Below are positions 41,691-50,390 of a stretch of 64,000 nt of DNA, in pieces (position 1 is the stretch's first letter; each line of letters begins with the position of its first letter). The position numbers and the translations under genes were made by a program. The notes beneath the pieces were generated by a model, which worked only from the letters and a program-made list of their open reading frames with translations, was not told the DNA's origin and made no database searches. The DNA is from an uncultured Bryobacterales bacterium (GTDB lineage Bacteria > Acidobacteriota > Terriglobia > Bryobacterales > UBA6623): positions 620,001-684,000 of the forward strand of contig CATOTH010000009.1 in NCBI GenBank assembly GCA_951813065.1, given 5' to 3'.

Positions 41691-42502
41691 GCCGCCTCTG
41701 TGTTCGTAAGCCGACCCAGCCCCAGGTTGGTCTTGGCCCTTTCGGCATCGTATCCCAGCTCCTCGAGGACTTCTGACAGGCGCTCCTCCTCGCCGTCAGC
41801 GTCGCAGCGGGTCGAGATTCCGACCGCTGTCACGGTATCGATCTGGCGGTTGACGTCCTCCACGGCCGTCAGAACGGATTCAACCTGGTCAAGGCTAGTC
41901 TTGATCTCAACAATGCCCGACAGAATCTTTTCGTCCAAGATGCCCTCACGTAGGTCCCCGTTCGATTTGTCCGTCATCAAGTGGCTGATCGGGTTCTTCT
42001 CTTCGAACTGCACACCCAACCCGGCAAGTGCGGAAGTCATCGCCTGAATGTCCCTGAAGCGCACGCCGACGCCTGGCCGCCCGAACTCGATTGTGTAGCC
42101 GACTTCCCCGACACCGACTCTGGGGTTGACGTCGTTCGTCTTTACCTCTTCAGTCCCTCGCCCTTTGATGCCAGTCGATTTGTGTTCCACGACGGGGTCC
42201 GAAAACACCTGCCGGACTAGGCGAGGCATTTCCAATTCGTTCATCACGAACGCCGATGTCGGACAAACGTCGGGTTCAGGCTCGAAACGGAAACGGAAGA
42301 AACGCGCGACCTTCCTAACCGTCCTCACCAAGGTCGGGTTCAGTTGCTCTTGGCTCATGCCCCGAAAACATGTACCGCACTCCACGCACTCGTCTTGGTT
42401 GATCGTGGCACGTTGAATCTCAGGGTCCACATAGATCGCCCCCATCGGGCAGACTGGTACGCAGTTGGCGCAGGCAACGCATTTTTCGGGGTCAATCAGC
42501 AT
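41687..42502 (-). CDS. Two-cluster ferredoxin with insertion, fused to an unknown domain
   Basis: 271 residues. The first [4Fe-4S] motif is C8-x2-C11-x2-C14-x3-C18-P. The second begins C39-x2-C42-x2-C45, but its fourth ligand appears only at Cys80 (DVCPTSAF), after a 34-residue basic insertion (RTVRKVARFFRFRFEP). This contrasts with the usual three-residue gap. Residues about 85-271 form a domain with KGRGTEEVKTNDVNPRVGVGEVGYTIEFGRPGVGVRFRDI and SGIVEIKTSLDQVESVLTAVEDVNRQIDTVTAVGIS, the latter like an ACT/ferredoxin-like fold. It is cytoplasmic and overlaps the Cys-rich partner gene. Not assigned to a known pathway. Confidence 0.75.
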   Translation of the reverse strand: MLIDPEKCVACANCVPVCPMGAIYVDPEIQRATINQDECVECGTCFRGMSQEQLNPTLVRTVRKVARFFRFRFEPEPDVCPTSAFVMNELEMPRLVRQVFSDPVVEHKSTGIKGRGTEEVKTNDVNPRVGVGEVGYTIEFGRPGVGVRFRDIQAMTSALAGLGVQFEEKNPISHLMTDKSNGDLREGILDEKILSGIVEIKTSLDQVESVLTAVEDVNRQIDTVTAVGISTRCDADGEEERLSEVLEELGYDAERAKTNLGLGRLTNTEAA

Positions 42503-42735
42503 TTCAAGAAATTCGGCTCGGAACCCTAGCTGGAGAACACTGCAAGTCGCGAGACTCTGGGGTGTAGCTTACCAAGACGGCCAAATCCAGGCCCCAGGAC
42601 GCGGAACAGCCGAGCGTCGATGGAGACATCTCATGGGACCCGGGACCTCACGGGGGCCTTCGTCACGCTACGGCAGGACTTCGAGTGCTTTGGGTCGAGC
42701 CTTGCAACCATCGTGAGTGGTAGTATCGAACGGCG

Positions 42736-44079
42736 ATGAGGTTTTCGCTGGCAGCTCTCCTACTCTCTTCGACCGTGGTGGGTCTTGCGCAAGGCACCCT
42801 CGCGATTCGAGGTGTAACGCTCATTGATGGCAGCGGGGGGCCTCCCACACTCAACGCGACGGTCGTCGTCGCGGGCGACCGAATTGTGTTGATCGGGGAA
42901 GGGGGCACTCTCCAAGTGTCAGATAACGCGACAGTTGTCGACGGGAGGGGAAAGACGCTGATTCCCGGGATGATCAATCTTCACGGTCATGTCGGCATGA
43001 CGAACGGTCTAGTCCAGGCGCAAGAAAACTACACGCGCGACAACGTGATTGAGAACCTGAGAACCTACGCCTCCTATGGCGTCACCACGACAACGAGCCT
43101 GGGGACGGACCTGAATCCGGTCATTGATGTCCGCGACGCCATCAACCGGGGCGAGCTTCGTGGCGTTGCGCGCGTTCTGACAGCACTGCAGGGGTTCACC
43201 ACAGCAAACGGCTATCCGACACAAGCGCCCGGGGTCAAAGGCCTGGCCTTGGAGGTGTCGGACCCGGCGGAGGCGCGTGCGCAGGTCGATCGACTCGCCG
43301 ATTCAGGCGCGGACTTGGTCAAAATGTGGGTTGACAGTCACCACGGCAACTTCGAGAAGCTCCACCCGAACATCTCCCGCGCGATCATTGACCAGGCTCA
43401 CAAGCGCGGACTGATTGCCGCCGCGCATCTCTACGAACTGGCCGATGCCAAGCACTTGGCCAATGCGGGCTTGGACATCATCGCTCACAGCGTTAGAGAT
43501 GGAGCTGTTGACAGGGATCTGATTCGCAGGCTGCTTGCACGCGACGTCACGTATGCCCCGACGCTCACGAGAGAGCAATCCACTTTCGTCTACGCTGACC
43601 TACCTGACTGGCTCGACGAGGCTTTCTTCGCAAGGAGCGTGTCTCCGTCCGTGGTGCAGGGGTTGCGAACATCGATGCGCGAAACGCAATCCAAGGATGC
43701 GGAGCAGGCAATCAACAGAAAGAACTTCCGTGTCGCGATGCGAAACCTAAAGCGTCTGGCCGACGCTGGAGTCAAGATCGGGTTCGCCACCGACACTGGC
43801 CCCCCCGGCCGGTTTCCGGGTTACTTCGAGCACTGGGAGGCGGAGCTAATGGTCCAGGCTGGCCTGACGCCCATGCAGGTGATCGTTTCATTCTCCAAGA
43901 CAGCTTCCGAGGCCCTCGGCATCGATCGAGATTTCGGAACTCTCGCGGAGGGAAAAATCGCAGATATGATCCTTCTGGACAGCAACCCGCTAGGAAACAT
44001 CCGGAACCTCAGAGACATCAATACTGTCTACCTAGGCGGACAGTCCGTGCTGCAGCAGAGCCTATCTACCCATCCCTAG
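42736..44079 (+). CDS. Exported amidohydrolase (imidazolonepropionase-like)
   Basis: 447 residues. Signal peptide 1-18 (LAALLLSSTVVGLAQG). The amidohydrolase composite domain starts with LAIRGVTLIDGSGGPPTLNATVVV, and metal ligands are in LIPGMINLHGHVGMT (His-x-His). Others are the lysine in DLVKMWVD, the histidines of AAHLYELADAK and IIAHSVRDG, and Asp in IGFATDTGPPG. The C-terminal EALGIDRDFGTLAEGKIADMILLDSNPL is standard. It is probably a periplasmic dipeptidase, prolidase-like or amide hydrolase; substrate unknown. Its end overlaps the convergent repressor gene by four bases. Confidence 0.88.
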   Translation: MRFSLAALLLSSTVVGLAQGTLAIRGVTLIDGSGGPPTLNATVVVAGDRIVLIGEGGTLQVSDNATVVDGRGKTLIPGMINLHGHVGMTNGLVQAQENYTRDNVIENLRTYASYGVTTTTSLGTDLNPVIDVRDAINRGELRGVARVLTALQGFTTANGYPTQAPGVKGLALEVSDPAEARAQVDRLADSGADLVKMWVDSHHGNFEKLHPNISRAIIDQAHKRGLIAAAHLYELADAKHLANAGLDIIAHSVRDGAVDRDLIRRLLARDVTYAPTLTREQSTFVYADLPDWLDEAFFARSVSPSVVQGLRTSMRETQSKDAEQAINRKNFRVAMRNLKRLADAGVKIGFATDTGPPGRFPGYFEHWEAELMVQAGLTPMQVIVSFSKTASEALGIDRDFGTLAEGKIADMILLDSNPLGNIRNLRDINTVYLGGQSVLQQSLSTHP

Positions 44080-44801
44080 CGCTTGATGGTTCTTCCAAGC
44101 CACACAACTCGTCCTACGACCTGAGCCGTCGAGCCAAGCGGTTCCACCGGATAAGCGATGTTGTCGCTTACGATGAGCCAGTTCTCGCTCTGGCGCCGGA
44201 GCCTCTTGACAAGCAACTCTTCGTCCCGCCGCAACGTGTAGATCTCTCCATCCCGCAACTCGGATGGGCGCATGTCGAGTAGCACGATGTCGCCGCTTCC
44301 CAGCGTGGGTTCCATCGAGTCGCCTTGCACCTCGATCACGGCCAGTTGATCAGCCATGAGGCGCTGGTCCCTCAGCCACTTCTTGGTAAAGCCCAGATAC
44401 CCCTTGACGACCTCCTGGTCAACGGCGGCACCGCCACCGGCTGCGGCCAGCACCTCGAAACGCGGAGCCGAAACGTACAGGGTGCCCTGATCGATCTCGG
44501 TTGATTTGCGCTCGGACTCTTCCGCCAGCCGACGTGCCTGAGCGGCCAACCGCTCTAGTTCATCTGCCAATTGCATGGCGTCAGGTTGCGTTCCGGCAGG
44601 GATCCGGGGCGGGCCCACGTAAAACTCCAGATCCAGCGCGTCGCAAACCTCCGCCAGACGCCGGCTGCTCGGCGGCCGCCCCTCGAGGATGTAACGGATC
44701 GCGTTGACGGAGAGGCCGTTGTCCTTCGCCAAGCGGCTGGGATTCGTGCCCTTGCGCTTCAGCGCTTCCTGAATGGCGCCGATGATATCCGGACCCGGCA
44801 T
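44076..44801 (-). CDS. XRE-type repressor with S24 (LexA/CI-like) self-cleaving domain
   Basis: 241 residues. HTH at about 8-45 (KRKGTNPSRLAKDNGLSVNAIRYILEG). A charged linker with AQARRLAEESERK follows. The S24 peptidase domain has the nucleophile Ser162 in GDSMEPT and general base Lys199 in LLVKRL. An Ala121-Gly122 bond in LAAAGGGAA is a candidate self-cleavage site. Such proteins repress genes and are inactivated by RecA-stimulated autocleavage, or respond to other signals. An inverted repeat lies just upstream (44822-44852), and a TATACT -10-like element is at 44815-44820 on the minus strand. No phage genes are nearby, so it is a chromosomal regulator or a phage relic. Confidence 0.85.
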   Translation of the reverse strand: MPGPDIIGAIQEALKRKGTNPSRLAKDNGLSVNAIRYILEGRPPSSRRLAEVCDALDLEFYVGPPRIPAGTQPDAMQLADELERLAAQARRLAEESERKSTEIDQGTLYVSAPRFEVLAAAGGGAAVDQEVVKGYLGFTKKWLRDQRLMADQLAVIEVQGDSMEPTLGSGDIVLLDMRPSELRDGEIYTLRRDEELLVKRLRRQSENWLIVSDNIAYPVEPLGSTAQVVGRVVWLGRTIKR

Positions 44802-44821
44802 GGCCTGCTAAACAGTATAGG

Positions 44822-44852
44822 CATAGATTGTTTCGCTAGGGGTGAATCTATG
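44822..44852. promoter_or_regulatory. Candidate operator: inverted repeat upstream of the S24 repressor
   Basis: CATAGATT (44822-44829) and AATCTATG (44845-44852) are exact inverted 8-mers separated by 15 bases. The site lies between the repressor start (44801) and the divergent enoyl-CoA hydratase (44960), next to a minus-strand TATACT hexamer. Autoregulatory operators of CI-like repressors commonly have this layout. Binding is inferred, not shown. Confidence 0.5.
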
Positions 44853-44959
44853 AATAGCAAGTCTGCGCCATTGATCTGCCGTAACGGTGGATGATCGTTC
44901 AGTTGGCGGCCTAGCCTGGCAAGGCGCAGGCACTCGCCCCACTCAAGTAAACTCGGGCC

Positions 44960-45748
44960 ATGAGTTATCACGGGATCAAGTTCCAAGTGCGGGAGCATGT
45001 GGCATATGTCGTCCTGAACCGCCCCAAGGCCGCGAACACGATCAACGTCGAGATCGCCAAGGACCTGATGATGGCGGCAATCCGATGCGACGAAGATCCG
45101 GCAGTCAGGTCGATCTTGATCCGTGGCGAAGGGCCCATGTTTAGCGGAGGCGGTGATCTGAAAGCCTTTGCTGCCAAGGGCGGGGAACTGCCGGCGTACC
45201 TCAAGGAAACAACGACCTACTTGCATGGGGCGATTTCGAGGTTTGTCCGGCAATCGGCCCCGACGGTCTGCGCGGTTCATGGATTTGCAGCCGGAGGAGG
45301 ATTCAGCCTCGCAATTGCGAGCGATCTTGTGGTTGCCGCCGAATCGGCCAAGTTCACGATGGCCTACACCAAGGCAGGACTGACTCCGGATGGCTCTTCG
45401 ACGTATTTCCTGGGCCGGTTGATTGGGTTGCGGCGAGCAATGGATATGGCGCTGACGAATCGCATCCTGACAGCGAGCGAGGCTCACTCTTGGGGACTGG
45501 TGTCTCGGGTCGTCGGAGAGGATGACCTTGCGGAGGAAGCGGAAGGGCTCGCCCGCAAGCTAGCTCACGGACCAACCTGGGCCTATGGAGCGACCAAGGA
45601 TCTGCTCCATCGGGGCTTGTCCGAATCGCTCGAGACACAAATGGAACTGGAGACACGGGCGATAGCCAACGCTGTGCGCACAGACGACGCCAAGGAAGGT
45701 GTCCAATCATTCCTGGAGAAGCGCGAGGCAAGATTCGCGGGACGATAG
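44960..45748 (+). CDS. Enoyl-CoA hydratase/isomerase-family protein (crotonase fold)
   Basis: 262 residues. Crotonase signatures: VAYVVLNRPKAANTINVEI, the oxyanion-hole glycines in FSGGGDLKAF and VHGFAAGGGFSLAIASDLVVAAESAKF, and MAYTKAGLTPDGSSTYFLGRLIG. It resembles the PaaG/PaaB-like branch, where an aspartate (here in TPDGSS) takes part in isomerisation. The classical first catalytic glutamate position is not obviously kept. It hydrates or isomerises an acyl-CoA, for example in beta-oxidation or aromatic catabolism. Divergent from the S24 repressor, with the inverted repeat in between, so regulation by that repressor is possible. Confidence 0.87.
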   Translation: MSYHGIKFQVREHVAYVVLNRPKAANTINVEIAKDLMMAAIRCDEDPAVRSILIRGEGPMFSGGGDLKAFAAKGGELPAYLKETTTYLHGAISRFVRQSAPTVCAVHGFAAGGGFSLAIASDLVVAAESAKFTMAYTKAGLTPDGSSTYFLGRLIGLRRAMDMALTNRILTASEAHSWGLVSRVVGEDDLAEEAEGLARKLAHGPTWAYGATKDLLHRGLSESLETQMELETRAIANAVRTDDAKEGVQSFLEKREARFAGR

Positions 45749-45839
45749 TGTGCTGCAGCGCAAATGCCTAGTTGATTTCGCTTGATTGAGTTACACCATT
45801 CTGGAAGTTTGGAGTGTCCGACTACCTGCGCCCTGCTCG

Positions 45840-45975
45840 TCGATCATGCCTGCCACTTCGCGCATCCCTTGGGTGGAGGGAATCCCTCGCCCGCCGAGGT
45901 CGGCCAGATGACCGGGCTGCCCATAGGCACGGTGTCCACGCGCTAGCGGCTGCACGTCATTCTAGAGGTTGCGGT
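45840..45975 (+). pseudogene. Possible remnant of an ECF sigma-factor region 4
   Basis: One frame reads PSPAEVGQMTGLPIGTVSTR and then a stop, resembling the region 4.2 helix-turn-helix of ECF sigma factors (E-I-A-x-x-x-G-x-P-x-G-T-V-x-S-R). Upstream residues include HPLGGGN. No intact gene surrounds it. It could be chance; evidence is one short motif. Confidence 0.25.
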
Positions 45976-45981
45976 GATCCG

Positions 45982-46920
45982 CTACGGGTGCCAGGTCCTG
46001 GCGAGCGCCTCATACTCTCTGGCTTGGCCGGCTATGTCGACCCCTACTTCGTCACCCCACGCAGTCAGTAGCCGACGGTAGATGCTGCCCGGCTTGCCGT
46101 CGCCGACGGCCTGGAAGTTGAACCGGGTCACCGGAATCATGCTGAACGGGGTACTGGTAATCCAGGCTTCGTCTGCTTCGCGTACATCGTAGGGCTCGAT
46201 ATCAGTTTCCATTACGGGGATTCCTAGTTTCCCCGCCAGTTCGATGCAGGCATGGCGCGAAACGCCGCGGAGAATGTCATTCGGTTTTGGCGTCAAGATC
46301 TCGCCGTGTCGGGCGACGAAAAAGTTGCTGCCGCTACCCTCGGTGATGAATCCGTGTTCGTCTGTGAGCAGAGGCATGGCTCCTTGTTCCATCCGCGTGG
46401 CCTGAAGTTCGGCCAGCTTGTAGTAAATGCGACTGCGATTCTTCGCTTTGGGGTCGATGTAGCGGGATGGCACGGACTGCTGTGGCGTGATCACCAAATG
46501 AGCGCCATTCTCGTACTTCTCCGCGATTGACCGGGCATGGCGGACAAGAGGAAAAACGTTAATGGAGACGATGGGAGCTGTGCCCTCCTTAACGATGCCT
46601 GTGTAGAACGGCAGCGCTCCACGGGTCACGTCATGCATGATCTGGACGTCCAACCCGTCGAGTGCCGGCAAGTTACGCTCGATCGTTGTGTGCGTGGCGG
46701 CCTCCATCTCCTCAATCGTCAGTCCACACTCGATTTCGGCGTAATGCATGGAGGCAAAGAGACGGTCGAGGTGCTCGCGCAGGCGAAACGGCTTTAGGTT
46801 GAAAGTTCGAGTCACCTCGAACACCATGTCGCCGAACATCAAGGCACAGTCGAAAATCGAGATGCGAGCTTCAAGCTCGGGAATGAATTCGCCGTTGAAG
46901 TAGACTACACGGTTCGCCAT
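45982..46920 (-). CDS. Class IV PLP aminotransferase (branched-chain / D-amino-acid aminotransferase-like)
   Basis: 312 residues from the ATG at 46918-46920 (MANRVVYFNGEFIPELEARISIFDCALMFGD). Fold-type IV features are FDCALMFGDMVFEVTRTF, DPKAKNRSRIYYKLAELQA (the PLP lysine region is K-N-x-x-x-Y), LLTDEHGFITEGSGSNFFVARHGEILTP, LRGVSRHACIELAGKLGI and EADEAWITSTPFSMIPV. It transfers amino groups from branched-chain amino acids or D-amino acids to 2-oxoglutarate, or acts as an aminodeoxychorismate-lyase relative. The IlvE versus Dat distinction cannot be made safely by eye. Confidence 0.88.
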   Translation of the reverse strand: MANRVVYFNGEFIPELEARISIFDCALMFGDMVFEVTRTFNLKPFRLREHLDRLFASMHYAEIECGLTIEEMEAATHTTIERNLPALDGLDVQIMHDVTRGALPFYTGIVKEGTAPIVSINVFPLVRHARSIAEKYENGAHLVITPQQSVPSRYIDPKAKNRSRIYYKLAELQATRMEQGAMPLLTDEHGFITEGSGSNFFVARHGEILTPKPNDILRGVSRHACIELAGKLGIPVMETDIEPYDVREADEAWITSTPFSMIPVTRFNFQAVGDGKPGSIYRRLLTAWGDEVGVDIAGQAREYEALARTWHP

Positions 46921-47555
46921 GGAATGACCTTGTGTGGAGGATCCCAGTGTAGTGAATCGCAAGTGATTCTAATTGACCTTCTCTCTGCCACGAGGCTTGG
47001 CGGTCCCGTTGGATCTTGGCCTGAATCTCCGCTCCGCTCGCTTTCCAGCGATACAGCTTCGCCGCGCAGTTGCACTTCTCAAGATGGCCCACGATCGAGT
47101 CCGTGAACTCCTTCACGCTCGCGAAACTGCCGTCCCGAACGCGGTCCTCGGTCAGGTTGGAGTAGAGCCGTTTCACTAGGATCGTCCTCGAGTGTTCTCA
47201 GGGGGATCGACCGACGCTGCCCGTGACCGGGGCAGTCGCGCAGACCGGCGATTCCGTCGACATCGACGCGCTGGTCCCAACGCTTGACGTACCCGACACT
47301 GACGCCCACCTGTTCGGCGACGTCCGCCTGCCGCACGCCATGTCCTGCACCAGGGCGATTCAGGCTCTGCCTGGCCGCACCTCAAGGTGGTGGCCGTGCG
47401 GACCCGGCGGTTGAGTGCCTCTCTCGGCGGGCAGGACTATCAGGATTTCGACAGGTCGCGACACAGGACACTATGCCTGCGCGCGCAAGCGCAGCACAAC
47501 TCAGCTAATTCCCATCAGTTGAATTCGTCCGCGCCCCGCCGCCGGGCGGCGTTCT
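46921..47555. other. Gene-poor stretch with transposase debris
   Basis: About 635 bases between the aminotransferase and tag, both minus strand. The left half holds the IS630-type remnant. The rest has no convincing gene. No terminal inverted repeats or TA target duplication were found by eye. Confidence 0.5.
46971..47345 (-). pseudogene. Decayed IS630-family transposase: N-terminal HTH and C-terminal end, core deleted
   Basis: In one minus-strand frame RQADVAEQVGVSVGYVKRW...DGIAGLRDCPGHGQRRS is the helix-turn-helix N-terminus of IS630-type transposases. In another frame immediately downstream, RLYSNLTEDRVRDGSF...VKEFTDSIVGHLEK...LYRWKASGAEIQAKIQRDRQA is their C-terminus. The roughly 200-residue DDE catalytic core is missing and the frames do not match, so an internal deletion plus frameshift inactivated it. 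It marks a past insertion next to tag. Confidence 0.75.
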
Positions 47556-48227
47556 TCATGAACTTGCGACAGAGGCGGGGCGGATGAAGAGTCGGCGGCG
47601 TTCTTCCACCCGAGGGCGGGCGTGACAGCCCTCGATATGATCGTTCACCATCCCCATCGCCTGCATGAAGGCGTACGCCGTCGTGGGACCGACGAATCGC
47701 CAGCCCCTGCGCTTGAGTGCCCTCGACATTGAAGTCGACTCGGGTGATGACGTAAGAGTGAGCAGCGTCGAATAATCTAGGCGACTAGGGCGAGCCGAAG
47801 TTTTTGGCTCCCACTGCCAGAAGAACGCTGCCAGCGAGCCGTATTGTGACGCCATTTCACGAGCCCGTCTGGCGTTGTTGATCGTGGCTTCGATCTTGCC
47901 CCGGTGCCTGACGATTCCTGGATTCGCCAGCAATCGTCCCACATCTTGCTTGGAAAAGCTTGCGATCCGGTCGAAATCAAAGCCGCAGAAGGCCTCGCGA
48001 AAGCTCTCGCGTTTTCGGAGGATCGTCAGCCACGACAGGCCCGACTGGAAGCCCTCCAAGCAGATCTTCTCGAACAACAAGCGGTCATCTGCGACCGGAA
48101 GGCCCCATTCCCGATCGTGATAGGTTGCGTAGTCGGGATGCTTGGAGCCCCAGAAGCAGCGAGTCAGGCCATCCTTTCCGCAAACGAGTCCAGGAACAGC
48201 GCTGGCACGTGGATCGCTCGGTTCCAT
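47556..48227 (-). CDS. tag: DNA-3-methyladenine glycosylase I
   Basis: 223 residues from the ATG at 48225-48227; a longer frame would overlap the start of the divergent gene. Tag features: RCFWGSKHPDYATYHDREWGLPVADDRLLFEKICLEGFQSGLSWLTILRKRESFREAFCGFD, then FDFDRIASFSKQDVGRLLANPGIVRHRGKIEATINNARR, and the C-terminal RGWRFVGPTTAYAFMQAMGMVNDHIEGCHAR with the zinc ligands Cys and His. It excises 3-methyladenine from alkylated DNA. The C-terminal 15 residues are an untypical tail (EERRRLFIRPASVASS). Confidence 0.95.
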   Translation of the reverse strand: MEPSDPRASAVPGLVCGKDGLTRCFWGSKHPDYATYHDREWGLPVADDRLLFEKICLEGFQSGLSWLTILRKRESFREAFCGFDFDRIASFSKQDVGRLLANPGIVRHRGKIEATINNARRAREMASQYGSLAAFFWQWEPKTSARPSRLDYSTLLTLTSSPESTSMSRALKRRGWRFVGPTTAYAFMQAMGMVNDHIEGCHARPRVEERRRLFIRPASVASS

Positions 48228-48336
48228 CCGGCTCGAAACAGGATACTGACCCAATGATAGGACGGGTGCGGCTAAACTTCCGAGACCGCAGATGCGGTAC
48301 GGGAGGCGCGGCCTGTCACTTGATAGCATTCAATCG

Positions 48337-50307
48337 ATGGGACTTGGCTGCCGAGAGTCGATTTGGGGGTGTTGGATCCGTAGACAAGAGGCCAAGCGAA
48401 AGCGAAGCCTCCGGGATTGCAGGCGACGCCTCGCCGGAGTGCTCCTGCTGGGTATTGCAGCCGGCTGCGGTCCGCAATCCAAGTTGCCCAGCGGACTCAC
48501 GTTCCTTCCCGGCGCGGTGAATGGAGCCGCAATCGAGCGTGATGGCCATACCATAGCCTTCTACGGAGACCCGGTCGGCGAACTGGGCAACGTTGACAAG
48601 GTCTTTCTCACGCATCACCGTCGGGACGCTGTGTGGGCTGCGCTAGATCTCGCCTCCGGAGGCGCTCGGGTCGTCGCTCCCGCCGTGGAACTCCCGTACT
48701 TGGCCCAAGCCGAGGGTTTCTGGAGCGAGTTCCAAGGCACTCGGTTCCACGACTACGCGCAGCAATCCACCAAAGTGCTGACCAGAAACCTAGACGTCCA
48801 GGAGCTTGCTAGCGGCGGTCGCTCCATCGATTGGAAGGGACTCACGATCGATGTTCTCGACACTCCCGGGTACACTCGCGGAGCTGTTTCCTACATGGTC
48901 GAGATGGGCGGGCGGCGTGTCGCGTTCACCGGTGATCTGCTCTTTCGGGGCGGCAAGATCCTGGATCTGTACAGCCTTCAGGACTCGATCGAGGAGACTG
49001 AGACGCGAGGCTACCACGGATATGCCGCTCGGGCAGCGGACGTGATTGCAAGCCTTCGCAAGCTGTCGGCGGCCGAGCCCGACATCATCGTTCCGGCGCG
49101 CGGACCGGTGATCGAGAATCCGGCTGCCGACATTGACCTGCTGCTCGGCAGGATCCAGCGACTCTTCCTCGCGTATTTCCGGACGGACGCGCTCCGGTGG
49201 TACTGGGGCGAGGAGAACTTGGCGAAGCGCGCTCGACGGATCTTGGGAGATACGCCGGTGGACTGGATGCCGATGGCCGTGAGAATCCGGCAGACGCCAC
49301 CGCGCTGGTGGCACAAGTTCGGCACTTCGAGGCTCCTCGTGTCCGATTCGAAGGCCGCTTTCTTGATCGATTGCGGAAGCGAAAGCGCGATGGAGCAGAT
49401 AAGCCGCCTTCAGCGGCGTCGCGTGTTCGACCGGCTCGAGGGAATCTTCGTTACCCACTTTCACGACGACCATACCGAGTTCGTGCAGGCGATGGCCTCC
49501 GAGCACGATGTCCCGGTCTACGCCGGCAGGGAACTTCAGGACATCCTGCAGAACCCGGACGCCTATCGCATGCCGGCGATGACGTTCAAGCCGATCCGTC
49601 CGGTTCATCCGCTTTCGGAGGGGCAGAAACTTCGCTGGCACGAATTCGAATTCGAGTACACCTACTTTCCGGGACAGGCTATCTACCACGGCGGGCTCGA
49701 TGTCCGAAGGGAAAACGGTGAACGTTACTTCTTCGTTGGCGACTCGTTCAGCCCCTCCGGACTCGATGACTATTGCCTACTAAACCGCCACCTGCTGCAT
49801 ACCTCGCTGGGCCACTTCCGATGCCTCGATAAGCTTCGCGGAATGGAAGGCGAGTACTGGCTCGTGAATCAGCACATCGACGAGGTCTTCCGTTACAGCG
49901 ACGAGCAACTCTTGACGATGGCCGAAGTTCTGGCGGAGAAGAAGCGCGCGATCGCTGAGATGGTGCCTTGGGAAGATCCCAACTTCGGCATCGACGAACA
50001 GTGGTCCCGGTTCTATCCGTACGGGCTGGAGGCAAGCCCGGCAGAAGAATTTGATCTCTATGGCGTGGTTCTGAACCATCTGCCGGAGGCTGAGACGTTC
50101 CGCATTCGCCCCAACGTTCCCAAGGGATGGAAGTGCATTCCCACGTTCGCGGAACTGCACGTGGGAGCGCACGAAGAAGGCCGGACCCTGTTTCGTGTCA
50201 CGCCAGACGAGGAAGCCTCGGGCTTGACCGTGCTGACCGCCGATGTGGCATTCGCGGAACACGACCTACGGCAATGGATCGAGGCAATGATCGCAGTGCG
50301 CCCGTAG
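48337..50307 (+). CDS. Lipoprotein with tandem metallo-beta-lactamase-fold domains
   Basis: 656 residues from the ATG at 48337; an in-frame ATG at 48292 is an alternative. An N-terminal basic stretch and LAGVLLLGIAAGCGPQS predict a lipoprotein signal with lipobox IAAGC. The first MBL-like domain (about 50-290) has DTPGYTRGAVSYMVEMGGRRVAFTGDLLF, but its metal motif is degenerate, THHRRDA at 92-98. The second (about 325-570) keeps a full THFHDDH at 373-379 and FFVGDSFSPSGLDD. A C-terminal beta domain (about 575-656) ends the protein. It is probably a periplasmic metallo-hydrolase of unknown substrate, with the first domain structural or regulatory. Divergent from tag. Confidence 0.72.
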   Translation: MGLGCRESIWGCWIRRQEAKRKRSLRDCRRRLAGVLLLGIAAGCGPQSKLPSGLTFLPGAVNGAAIERDGHTIAFYGDPVGELGNVDKVFLTHHRRDAVWAALDLASGGARVVAPAVELPYLAQAEGFWSEFQGTRFHDYAQQSTKVLTRNLDVQELASGGRSIDWKGLTIDVLDTPGYTRGAVSYMVEMGGRRVAFTGDLLFRGGKILDLYSLQDSIEETETRGYHGYAARAADVIASLRKLSAAEPDIIVPARGPVIENPAADIDLLLGRIQRLFLAYFRTDALRWYWGEENLAKRARRILGDTPVDWMPMAVRIRQTPPRWWHKFGTSRLLVSDSKAAFLIDCGSESAMEQISRLQRRRVFDRLEGIFVTHFHDDHTEFVQAMASEHDVPVYAGRELQDILQNPDAYRMPAMTFKPIRPVHPLSEGQKLRWHEFEFEYTYFPGQAIYHGGLDVRRENGERYFFVGDSFSPSGLDDYCLLNRHLLHTSLGHFRCLDKLRGMEGEYWLVNQHIDEVFRYSDEQLLTMAEVLAEKKRAIAEMVPWEDPNFGIDEQWSRFYPYGLEASPAEEFDLYGVVLNHLPEAETFRIRPNVPKGWKCIPTFAELHVGAHEEGRTLFRVTPDEEASGLTVLTADVAFAEHDLRQWIEAMIAVRP

Positions 50308-50390
50308 TATCCTTCCAGGTCGCTGGATGAATTGTGACGAGGTCTCTGCTGGCAGGTCCAAGCATGTTGCCCACTTCAGTACTGGCCCCG

